12,554 bases of DNA from DASTYK01 sp964384585 (GTDB lineage: Bacteria > Gemmatimonadota > Gemmatimonadetes > Longimicrobiales > RSA9), in the NCBI GenBank assembly GCA_964384585.1, contig CAYLME010000104.1:1-12554 (forward strand), read 5' to 3'. This document shows, piece after piece, positions 1-6,252 of the stretch. The notes under the pieces are model-generated. The model saw only the letters and a list, made by a program, of their open reading frames with translations, was not told the DNA's origin and ran no database searches. The translations under genes and the position numbers were made by a program. Position 1 is the stretch's first letter; the number at the start of each line of letters is the position of its first letter.

Positions 1-2108
1 ATCATGTCGAACTGCTTGCCGGCCGCCTGCAGCGTATTGGCGAGCTGCACTGTGTTCTGGAAGTGCACATTGTCATCGCCGGTGCCGTGGATCAGGAGCA
101 GCTCGCCGGTCAGGGACTCCGCCTTGTGGACGGGCGAGTTGTCGTAGCCCGCGGCGTTCTCCTGCGGTGTGCGCATGAACCGCTCGGTATAGATCGTATC
201 GTACAGGCGCCAGTCCGTCACGGGCGCGACGGAAACACCAGCCGCGAAGCGATCGCTGTTCATCATGCCGAGCGCGGTCATGTAACCGCCATAGCTCCAG
301 CCCCAGATGCCGATGCGGTCGCCGTCGATCCAGGGCTGCGTGGCGAGCCAGCGAGCGGCTTCTGCCTGGTCACGGGTCTCGTATTCACCCAGGTTAAGGT
401 ACGTGACCTTCTTGAAGTCACGGCCGCGCGCGCCGGTGCCACGGTTGTCCACGCTCACGACGATGATGCCCCGCTCCGCGAGCAGCTGGTGCCAGAGGTA
501 GCGCGCGCCGCCCCACGAGTCGGTCACGGTCTGCGAGCCGGGACCGCCGTAGACATACAGGAGCGCCGCGTACTCGCGTGACGGATCGAAGTCGGCCGGC
601 TTGATCATCCAGCCGTTCAGGGTCACGCCGTCGGTCGTCTGGAACTGGAAGAACTCGGGTGGCTGCAGGCCGAGCTGGTCGATGCGCTGCGCGACCGCGC
701 TGTTCTCGGCGAGGGTGCGGCTGAGACGGCCGTCCGCCGAGAACAGCCGCGTCGTCGGTGGGTCGCTCGCGCGTGACCACGTGTCCACGTAGTAGGTGAA
801 GCGCGGGCTCATCGTGATCCGGTGCGTGCCCGGCTCCTGCGTCAGCTTCTCGATCCGGCCGCCGCGCAGCGGCACCCGGAACAGGTGCAGCTCCATGGGC
901 GTCGGTCGCGCGGCCGTGAAATACACGAAGCCACCGCGCTCGTCCACGCCCAGCACGGATGCGACGTCCCACTCACCCTGCGTCAGCTGGCGCTGCACCC
1001 GGCCATCGCGACCGTACACATAGAGGTGGTTCCAGCCGTCCCGCTCGCTCGACCAGAGGAAGCGTCGACTGTCGTCGAACCAGATCAGGTCGTCGTCGAC
1101 ATCCACCCACGCGCTGTCCGTCTCGACGAACAGTGTGCCGATCTCGCCGCTGCGCGTGTCCGCACGCAGTACCTCGAGCCGGTTCTGGTGGCGGTTGAGT
1201 CGCTGGATCAGCAGCTCGTTCGTGCCCATCCAGTCCATGCGCGGCAGGTAGCTGTCGCCGTCGACCTGCGTGATGGTGCGCGCTGCACCACTGCTGATAT
1301 CGACGACGCGGATCTGCACACTCGAATTCTCGGTGCCCGCTTTCGGATAACGCAGCGGGATCAGCTCCGAGTAGAGCGCGAGGTCGTCGATCATGTAGAA
1401 TGTCTCGACCGGGGTCTGGTCGAAACGCCAGTAGGCGATGCGCGTGCCGTCGGGGCTCCAGCGCCACGCGTCGCGCAGGCCGAGCTCCTCCTCGTAGACC
1501 CAGTCGGTCGTGCCGTTGATGATGTTCTCGGCGCCGTCCGTGGTCAGGCGCGTTTCGGTACCCGCACCCAGGTCACGCACGAACAGGTCGTTGTTCCGCA
1601 CGAAGCCGACCTTCGTCCCGTCGGGCGACAGCTTCGCGAACATCTGTTTGCCGGTCGTCGATACCGGCGTCAGCCGGCCCGTCTGCATGTCGAGCACGTA
1701 GTACTCGCCCAGCGTGTTGAACCGCCACACACGCTCGGAGTTCACGAAGATGAGTGCGCGCGAACGATCGTCGGTGAAGCTGACACTCTCGATGCGGATG
1801 GGTGTGCTCGCGCCTTCAGGCACCAGGACGCGGCCCTCGATCACGCGCTCGCGCTCGCCCGTGCGGATGCCCTCGAGCCAGACGTCGACAGCGTCGCCTG
1901 CCGTTTCGTAGACGACGACGCTCTCACCATCCGTATGGAAGTCGAGCGCTGCACCACGCGTACGGAATTCGTCCGACGCGTAGACGCGCTCGACTGTCAG
2001 CTGCTGCGCCGTCACCGGCAGGGCGGCTGCGACCTGCAGGCACACAAGAATGCTGGCGACGCGACACGGCGTGAGAGCACGCACGCGGTGCATCACGGAA
2101 TACTTCAT
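1..2108 (-). CDS. Secreted dipeptidyl-peptidase IV (family S9B), 3' end cut by window edge
   Basis: This serine exopeptidase removes X-Pro/X-Ala dipeptides from peptide N-termini; here it is probably exported, for peptide scavenging. I translated the minus strand from ATG at 2108; 702 codons are visible and the frame is open to the window edge. An N-terminal signal peptide (basic residues, hydrophobic run about 18-32, cleavage near VTA-QQ at 33-36) precedes a beta-propeller with many SPDG-type blades. The DPP4 double-Glu motif (DWVYEEE, Glu206-208) that binds the substrate amino terminus is present. In the alpha/beta hydrolase domain the nucleophile is Ser605 (GWSYGG) and the acid is Asp678 (HGTGDDNVH). 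The catalytic His would lie about 30 residues further on, outside the window. A GGAAGG site 6 nt upstream supports the start. A minus-strand promoter lies at 2172-2200, so it can be expressed independently of the hydrolases upstream. The family call is firm; the substrate is inferred. Confidence 0.95.
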   Translation of the reverse strand, partial: MKYSVMHRVRALTPCRVASILVCLQVAAALPVTAQQLTVERVYASDEFRTRGAALDFHTDGESVVVYETAGDAVDVWLEGIRTGERERVIEGRVLVPEGASTPIRIESVSFTDDRSRALIFVNSERVWRFNTLGEYYVLDMQTGRLTPVSTTGKQMFAKLSPDGTKVGFVRNNDLFVRDLGAGTETRLTTDGAENIINGTTDWVYEEELGLRDAWRWSPDGTRIAYWRFDQTPVETFYMIDDLALYSELIPLRYPKAGTENSSVQIRVVDISSGAARTITQVDGDSYLPRMDWMGTNELLIQRLNRHQNRLEVLRADTRSGEIGTLFVETDSAWVDVDDDLIWFDDSRRFLWSSERDGWNHLYVYGRDGRVQRQLTQGEWDVASVLGVDERGGFVYFTAARPTPMELHLFRVPLRGGRIEKLTQEPGTHRITMSPRFTYYVDTWSRASDPPTTRLFSADGRLSRTLAENSAVAQRIDQLGLQPPEFFQFQTTDGVTLNGWMIKPADFDPSREYAALLYVYGGPGSQTVTDSWGGARYLWHQLLAERGIIVVSVDNRGTGARGRDFKKVTYLNLGEYETRDQAEAARWLATQPWIDGDRIGIWGWSYGGYMTALGMMNSDRFAAGVSVAPVTDWRLYDTIYTERFMRTPQENAAGYDNSPVHKAESLTGELLLIHGTGDDNVHFQNTVQLANTLQAAGKQFDM

Positions 2109-2171
2109 TGCTTGCCTTCCGAACGTCGGCTGTGCGGATGAACGGGCGGGCCGGCAGGGCCCGGGGCACCC

Positions 2172-2200
2172 ATTGTAGGAGGCGGGGGGCACGTGCGCAA
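2172..2200 (-). promoter_or_regulatory. Predicted sigma70-type promoter of the dipeptidyl-peptidase gene
   Basis: On the minus strand the -35 is TTGCGC (2195-2200) and the -10 is TACAAT (2172-2177), separated by exactly 17 nt. The -10 matches the TATAAT consensus at 5 of 6 positions and the -35 matches at 3 of 6. Transcription would start near 2165, leaving a leader of about 57 nt that contains a short GGGCC/GGCCC hairpin. It lies in the 158-bp gap after the upstream hydrolase gene. It is a sequence match only. Confidence 0.55.
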
Positions 2201-2266
2201 TCGTGCAGTTTGCGGGCATTTCGCGTGCCGTGTTTGCATTGTGTTATCACACTTGGGTTTTCGATT

Positions 2267-3025
2267 TCAGCGCATGCGATCCACAGCCGTCAGGTGGCCG
2301 ATCACGGCTTCATTGAAGCTGTCGGCACGGCTTCGGGGCAGCGCATGACCGCCGCCGTCGAGCCACGCAATCCGCGCGCCCGGCACCTCCCGCGCAAGCT
2401 GCTCCACATACTCGCGGTCCGCGACGTGATCTCTTGTCCCGATCAGGAACAGGACCGGACATCGGACAGCACGCAGATCCGCCTCTGGGGTTTCGGTCGA
2501 TGCGCGCAGCCACGTGCTCACATACGCGACCGGTGACACGCGCACATAGTCGCGCAGTACTGCAGCGATGACGCGCGGCCCCGCGACGAGCGCCTCGTGC
2601 GCAATGCCGGCTGCCTGATGAACGATTCGTGCGACGCGGTGCTCGTGTCCACCAGCCGGTCCTGCCAGACACAACGAGCGCACGCGTGCTGGCGCAAGCG
2701 CCGCCGCGCGCAGTGCATGCTGTGCGCCGAGCGAGTGCCCGATCCAGTGGGCATGCGGGATGCCGAGCAGGTCGAGCAGCGCGAGCAGGAACTGCGCACT
2801 CTCATCCACGCCGACGCCCGTGAGCGGGCCGCGTGTCCCGCCGAGCGCGGGCATGTCGGGCGCGATGAAGCGATAGCCGGCCGCACTGAACGCCGGTGCA
2901 TTGCGCTCGTAGAAGCGACCACTCAGGCCGAGTCCGGGCACGACGAGGACCGGAGGGCCTGCACCGGCTTCGTGCCAGCGCACGCGTCGTGCGCCGAGCA
3001 ACGCCTGATGGCGGCGCAGCGTCAT
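2267..3025 (-). CDS. Alpha/beta hydrolase (second of a coupled pair), 252 aa
   Basis: Single-domain alpha/beta hydrolase fold enzyme, probably cytoplasmic, since no signal peptide is seen. The VVPGLGLSG segment (residues 28-36) forms the oxyanion-hole region. The nucleophile elbow is GHSLG with Ser98, the acid is Asp199 (GTRDHV) and the base is His227 (GGGHALP), so the triad is complete. The length is usual for the family. The start at 3025 is chosen because its ATG overlaps the upstream stop (ATGA, 3022-3025), a typical translational coupling; a longer open frame exists but would run far into the upstream gene. It is a paralogue-like partner of the upstream hydrolase, with the same fold and length but clearly different sequence. 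The reaction (ester, lactone or other hydrolysis) cannot be told from the sequence. Confidence 0.88.
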   Translation of the reverse strand: MTLRRHQALLGARRVRWHEAGAGPPVLVVPGLGLSGRFYERNAPAFSAAGYRFIAPDMPALGGTRGPLTGVGVDESAQFLLALLDLLGIPHAHWIGHSLGAQHALRAAALAPARVRSLCLAGPAGGHEHRVARIVHQAAGIAHEALVAGPRVIAAVLRDYVRVSPVAYVSTWLRASTETPEADLRAVRCPVLFLIGTRDHVADREYVEQLAREVPGARIAWLDGGGHALPRSRADSFNEAVIGHLTAVDRMR

Positions 3026-3759
3026 GCGTCGGCGAGGAAATCGAGGAGCAGGCGATTGAACTCGACGGGACGGTCGCACATGACGTTGTGTGCAGCATCC
3101 TGGAACACGACGAAGCGTGCGCCCGGGATCGCGTCGGCAATCCGCCGTCCATGCTCGAGCGGAATGAGCGGATCGAGCGCACCCCACACGACCAGCGTCC
3201 GCACGCGGATGCGCGGCAGCAGCGGCGTCACGTCGTCACTCAACAGGTGGAGACCCGCGCTCACCAGGGAGCGTGGGCCGGCGCGCAGCGCATCGAGCCA
3301 GATCGTCGGGATGAAATGCGGTACGCCCCACGCGCGCGGCGGCAGCACACCCGCCATGAGGCGCGTCACCTCGCGCACGCTGCGCGGTCGGGGCAGACCT
3401 GCGGCGTCGATCAGCGTGAGCGAGCGCAGCGGCACGTCGTCGGCCGCGATGTGCATGGCGATCTGCGCGCCCATCGAATGACCGACGAGGTGCGGCCGCA
3501 TCACCCCGACCTGCTGCATCCAGTCGTGCACCAGGAGCGCCATCTCGGGGATCGTCGGCTGGCGGCGCGCACCCCGGCTGCGACCGTGACCGACCAGGTC
3601 CAGGACGTGGACCTCGTATTCGCGCGCGAGTGCGGGCACCGTGTAGCGCCACCAGCGCTGCGATCCGGACAGACCGTGCAGCAGCACGACCGGCTCGCCG
3701 CTGCCGGTGTGCTCCGAATGCACCTGGTACGACTGTACGCGTGTGATTCGCCGAACCAT
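3022..3759 (-). CDS. Alpha/beta hydrolase (first of a coupled pair), 245 aa
   Basis: Alpha/beta hydrolase with a complete triad. With the start used here (ATG 3759) the oxyanion loop is VVLLHGLSGS, the nucleophile is Ser95 in GHSMGAQ, the acid is Asp196 (GALDPLIP) and the base is His224 (DAAHNV). The cap between about 120 and 175 is helical. An in-frame ATG at 3834 would add 25 residues; I prefer 3759 because the added segment does not look like the family, its codons are less GC-rich at third positions, and it would run under the plus-strand promoter at 3818-3846. Neither start has a clear Shine-Dalgarno site. The stop overlaps the next gene by ATGA, so the two hydrolases are probably made together. 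A MhpC or proline-iminopeptidase-like function is possible, but the substrate is unknown. Confidence 0.87.
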   Translation of the reverse strand: MVRRITRVQSYQVHSEHTGSGEPVVLLHGLSGSQRWWRYTVPALAREYEVHVLDLVGHGRSRGARRQPTIPEMALLVHDWMQQVGVMRPHLVGHSMGAQIAMHIAADDVPLRSLTLIDAAGLPRPRSVREVTRLMAGVLPPRAWGVPHFIPTIWLDALRAGPRSLVSAGLHLLSDDVTPLLPRIRVRTLVVWGALDPLIPLEHGRRIADAIPGARFVVFQDAAHNVMCDRPVEFNRLLLDFLADA

Positions 3760-3817
3760 CACAATGCGCGCACACGCGCGGATCGTGGGCGCTCCGGGTC
3801 GGATGTGCTTCTCAGGG

Positions 3818-3846
3818 TTTCCATAAACGGTCATTCCTGCTATCTT
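3818..3846 (+). promoter_or_regulatory. Predicted promoter of the 100-aa protein gene
   Basis: TTTCCA (3818-3823) and TATCTT (3841-3846) are spaced by 17 nt. Each matches the sigma70 consensus at 4 of 6 positions. Initiation would fall near 3853, about 70 nt before the TTG start. The site lies between divergent genes and overlaps the longest possible version of the minus-strand hydrolase, which is one reason to prefer the shorter version of that gene. Confidence 0.4.
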
Positions 3847-3910
3847 TCACGGCTGATGGCGTGGTGCGCCCGATTGCAACCCGGGGCCTGCGCGGACCCA
3901 CCAGAAACCA

Positions 3911-3915
3911 GGAGG
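3911..3915 (+). promoter_or_regulatory. Strong ribosome binding site deciding a TTG start
   Basis: GGAGG sits 6 nt before TTG at 3922. No ATG or GTG in this frame is near it, so this site fixes the start of the downstream 100-aa gene at TTG. Confidence 0.75.
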
Positions 3916-3921
3916 TCGCTG

Positions 3922-4224
3922 TTGGCCAGAAAGAAGGTAAAGCCCCGTTCCGAACCCAAGTCGAGCGATCGCGCACGTGACGAGTTGTTCAGCGCGATCC
4001 GGCAGTGCGGCGTCATCGGCGCACTCCCGGAAGAGCAGACGGAATGGATGGAAGATACGCTGCAGTTCATGAACGAGCGCTACCCCGACCTGACAAAGCA
4101 GGACATCGACCAGCTCCGCGCGCTGGGCATGCGTTTCTGCCAGCCTGTGATCCCGCACGGCGGGGCGCACACGGCACTCAACACGCAGGAGCAGGAGCAG
4201 GAGCCGGAGGTCGCGGCGGCCTGA
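3922..4224 (+). CDS. Small protein of unknown function, 100 aa, TTG start
   Basis: I do not recognise a family. The start is TTG at 3922, set by GGAGG 6 nt upstream. The product is soluble, with no signal peptide or membrane segment. Residues 1-20 are basic (MARKKVKPRS...), residues 20-75 are predicted mostly helical and contain the conserved-looking segments ELFSAIRQCGVIGALPEE, WMEDTLQFMNERYP and DLTKQDIDQLRALGMRFC, and residues 88-100 form an acidic Gln/Glu tail. Two Cys (29 and 73) are too far apart and too few to suggest a metal site. Codon use matches the neighbouring genes, which supports real coding. It is divergent from the hydrolases, with its own predicted promoter, and is followed by a hairpin plus terminator, so it is probably monocistronic. 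Confidence 0.7.
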   Translation: MARKKVKPRSEPKSSDRARDELFSAIRQCGVIGALPEEQTEWMEDTLQFMNERYPDLTKQDIDQLRALGMRFCQPVIPHGGAHTALNTQEQEQEPEVAAA

Positions 4225-4326
4225 GTGCCGACGCGACTCGCGCGGACACCGCGACACCGCGTCGCGAGTCCTCGTCGAATCGATCGACGCGCCTGCCGGG
4301 AGCGCTGCAGCTCGAATCTGGACGGC

Positions 4327-4373
4327 GGTGCACGCAGGTGCCGGTCGAGGTATCGGTGCCTGCAGGATGCACC
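4327..4373 (+). ncRNA. Candidate structured RNA hairpin (3' UTR or small RNA)
   Basis: An outer stem GGTGCA (4327-4332) / TGCACC (4368-4373) encloses an inner 9-bp stem GCAGGTGCC (4334-4342) / GGTGCCTGC (4355-4363), which includes two adjacent G-U pairs. The terminal loop is 12 nt and the bulges are one nt and four nt. A terminator follows 8 nt later. Wobble pairs inside an otherwise perfect stem fit an RNA role better than a DNA palindrome. It matches no RNA family that I recognise and may simply be the 3' end of the 100-aa gene transcript. Confidence 0.35.
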
Positions 4374-4381
4374 GGGCACAG

Positions 4382-4404
4382 GGACCGCCACGAGGCGGTC
4401 CTTT
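4382..4404 (+). terminator. Intrinsic terminator
   Basis: An 8-bp perfect stem GGACCGCC / GGCGGTCC (4382-4389 and 4394-4401) with an ACGA loop is followed by TTTCGT. The U run is short, but the stem is strong and the site lies 158 nt after the 100-aa gene. It would end that transcript or a small RNA in this gap. Confidence 0.65.
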
Positions 4405-4446
4405 CGTATCCGTGTCGTTCGGCATCCTCCCTCGCGTACGCAGGTG

Positions 4447-4466
4447 GCGCGCGCTTGTGCGCGCGC
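4447..4466. repeat. GC-only inverted repeat
   Basis: Eight-base arms GCGCGCGC (4447-4454 and 4459-4466) surround a TTGT loop. The alternating purine-pyrimidine tract could form a very stable hairpin. It has no U tract, so it is a weak terminator candidate. It sits 133 bp upstream of the H1-like gene start. Confidence 0.5.
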
Positions 4467-4598
4467 GTATGTTCGTCCGTTCCTTGAATCTTCGGAGTCG
4501 CAGCAGGGCGTCACGGCAGCAGGTAGAGACCGAAACGTGAGTGCGAACCGTGCGCGTGTGGAACGTCGCACCGGCGCACGCCCTCCATGGAGGTGAGG

Positions 4599-6161
4599 AT
4601 GGCCGCGAAGAAGGGCCGCAGCACCGGCACAGCGAAGAAGACGGACAAGCGCGCAGCGCGCACCGCCTCCCGGAGCGCCGGGGCCTCACGTTCCGCGAAA
4701 CGGACCACCGGTCGCGGGTCAGCGACGAAGAAGTCGGCGACGAGGAAGACAGGGGCAGGTCGCTCGAAGGGCCGCACGGCCAGCACGAGTGCTCGCAAGT
4801 CCGCATCGAAGGCGAGTCGCAAGACAGGAACGGCCGCGAAGAAGGCGGCGACAAAGAAGAGTAGCGCGCGCAAGGTCGCACCAGGCCGCAGCGCGACCGC
4901 GAAGAAGAGTTCCCCTAAGACGTCGCGCACGGCGACCAAGGGTGCGGTGAAGAAGACCGCGAAGAAGACAGCGGCGAAGACGACTGCTGTGAAGAAGAAG
5001 TCGGCCCGCAAGCCCGCTGCAAAGAAGAGCACCGCGAAGAAGGCCGCCGCGAAGAAGGCCACACCGAAGAAGGCCACACCGAAGAAGGCCACACCGAAGA
5101 AGGCCACACCGAAGAAGTCGGCGGCAAAGAAGCCCGCCGCGAAGAAGGACACTGCTGCGCAGAAGGCCGCTGCTGCGAAGAAGGCCGCTGCTGCGAAGAA
5201 GGCCGCTGCTGCGAAGAAGGCTGCTGCAGAGAAGAAGGCTGCTGCCGCGAAGAAAGCGGCTGCCGCGAAGAAGGCGGCTGCGGAGAAGGCCGCTGCAAAG
5301 AAGGCTGCTGCCAGGGAAGCCGCTGCAAAGAAGGCTGCCGCGAAGAAGGCCGCTGCGGAAAAGGCCGCAGCGAAGAAGGCGGCTGCTGCAGAGAAGGCCG
5401 CAGCGAAGAAGGCGGCTGCTGCAGAGAAGGCCGCAGCGAAGCAAGCTGCTGCAAAGACGGCTGCAGCGACGGACGCGGTGCGCGAGGATCCGGCTGCTGC
5501 GGGCATCGCGGAAGTGCCGGCGAAGCGGGCGCGCGGCCGGAAGGCTGCGGCCGACGATGCGGGGACACCTGCGGCCGAGGCGAGGCCGAAGGGCAGCAAG
5601 TCACGCGCAGCGAAGTCCGCCGAGGGTGAGCCCGCCGCAGCGGGTGCAGCCGCGGCAGCGCCGGCCGGCAAGCGCGCGGCAAAGAAGCGCGGCGCCAAGA
5701 GCATCAAGAAGCTCCGCAAGAAGCTGCTTCGCGACGACGACGAGATTCGCGCGCGTCGTCGTGAGATGCTGCGTCGCAAGAAGCTGCGTGCGAAGCGCCG
5801 CGCGATGCGGGAGCGCATGGCGGTGCGACCGTCGCCGCCGCTCGAGGAGACGGATCCGCTCGGTGCGTACCTGAACGGTGACATGGTCCCGTGTCCGGTC
5901 GGCTGCGGCGGGTTCTCGGAGGTCGTGCGCACTGCGACGAAGGAGAACGGCGCGGGCGAGATCTGGTTCGAGTGCCTGAGCTGTGCGCAGCGCAAGGAAT
6001 TCGAGGTGCCTGCACCATCCGCGGAAGAGAGCCGCACGGTGCGCCAGGCGCTCGAGGACGGGCGTGAGCCCGGCTGCGTTCGGCATGGCGACCGGCACGT
6101 CGCTCTGCGGCGGCGCGGTCCGAACTGGGTCTGTCCTGCCTGCGGCGTCCAGTACGAGTAG
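4599..6161 (+). CDS. Histone H1-like Lys/Ala-rich protein with C-terminal tandem zinc ribbons, 520 aa
   Basis: Likely a nucleoid-associated DNA-binding protein. Residues 2-290 are an extreme Lys/Ala/Thr/Ser tract like the histone H1 C-terminal tail and the bacterial Hc1/AlgP-type proteins: early KKATP repeats, later KKAAAA and AEKAAAKK heptad-like repeats. Residues 295-360 are a more acidic Ala/Gly linker. Residues 362-415 are a strongly basic helical segment (IKKLRKKLLRDDDE, RRREMLRRKKLR). The C-terminus has two probable zinc ribbons: Cys432/Cys436 with Cys459/Cys462, and Cys493/His496 with Cys512/Cys515. I chose ATG 4599 over ATG 4587 because GGAGG lies 5 nt before it, while 4587 has no such site. 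PBP2 follows 91 bp downstream on the same strand. The ordered zinc-ribbon end is unusual for this class and could give a specific target. DNA binding is inferred from charge and composition. Confidence 0.85.
   Translation: MAAKKGRSTGTAKKTDKRAARTASRSAGASRSAKRTTGRGSATKKSATRKTGAGRSKGRTASTSARKSASKASRKTGTAAKKAATKKSSARKVAPGRSATAKKSSPKTSRTATKGAVKKTAKKTAAKTTAVKKKSARKPAAKKSTAKKAAAKKATPKKATPKKATPKKATPKKSAAKKPAAKKDTAAQKAAAAKKAAAAKKAAAAKKAAAEKKAAAAKKAAAAKKAAAEKAAAKKAAAREAAAKKAAAKKAAAEKAAAKKAAAAEKAAAKKAAAAEKAAAKQAAAKTAAATDAVREDPAAAGIAEVPAKRARGRKAAADDAGTPAAEARPKGSKSRAAKSAEGEPAAAGAAAAAPAGKRAAKKRGAKSIKKLRKKLLRDDDEIRARRREMLRRKKLRAKRRAMRERMAVRPSPPLEETDPLGAYLNGDMVPCPVGCGGFSEVVRTATKENGAGEIWFECLSCAQRKEFEVPAPSAEESRTVRQALEDGREPGCVRHGDRHVALRRRGPNWVCPACGVQYE
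5052..5111 (+). repeat. Four tandem 15-bp units inside the H1-like gene
   Basis: Four identical copies of AAGAAGGCCACACCG occur at 5052-5066, 5067-5081, 5082-5096 and 5097-5111, encoding KKATP each time. Perfect identity, including silent positions, points to recent slippage or expansion. The unit is a multiple of three, so copy changes keep the frame. Confidence 0.9.
5160..5285 (+). repeat. Seven degenerate 18-bp units inside the H1-like gene
   Basis: Seven 18-bp units encode (K/Q)KAAA(A/E). The second and third (5178-5195 and 5196-5213) are identical (AAGAAGGCCGCTGCTGCG), the first differs only in its first codon, and the last four have drifted at silent sites and at the final Ala/Glu. The array keeps frame. 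Confidence 0.85.
5361..5441 (+). repeat. 33-bp tandem repeat (2.5 copies) inside the H1-like gene
   Basis: Identical 33-bp units at 5361-5393 and 5394-5426 encode KAAAKKAAAAE. A third, partial copy matches for 15 bp (5427-5441) before diverging. It is a third independent repeat length in the same gene. Confidence 0.85.
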
Positions 6162-6252
6162 TACTGGCCCGCTGTTCGCATCAGGGCGGAACCGTCACGG
6201 CTGACAGCGGTTAGCAACAGGCGCCAGCACTCCGAACGACGAAGGCAGCACG

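Larger units (their letters stand above)
4225..4598 (+). other. Gene-free stretch with structured sequence
   Basis: No convincing gene lies in these 374 bases. They hold a GACTCGCG/CGCGAGTC inverted repeat (4235-4242 and 4263-4270), a bulged hairpin (4327-4373), an intrinsic terminator (4382-4404), a GC-only hairpin (4447-4466), and the leader of the H1-like gene with its ribosome binding site GGAGG at 4589-4593. I found no clear sigma70 promoter for the H1-like gene. There is no tRNA, and no SRP or tmRNA motif. Confidence 0.6.

Noticed and set aside
822..2141. A 439-codon plus-strand open frame
   Set aside because: It is antisense to the dipeptidyl-peptidase, whose motifs are continuous on the minus strand. 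Its translation is low-similarity Arg/Val/Asp-rich text with no domain.
2896..4224. A 442-codon plus-strand open frame
   Set aside because: Most of it is antisense to both hydrolases. Only its last 100 codons, after GGAGG and TTG at 3922, look like a gene.
4300..4330. A tRNA-like T-loop (CTCGAAT)
   Set aside because: The flanking stem is only 3 bp and no acceptor, D or anticodon arm fits around it.
5052..5441. CRISPR-like array
   Set aside because: The repeats are contiguous, without spacers, in frame and coding for Lys/Ala.
6200..6222. TGACAG before mrdA as a fourth copy of the shared element
   Set aside because: TGACAG is present but the sequence 8 nt later is AACAGG, not TAT, so it lacks the second half.
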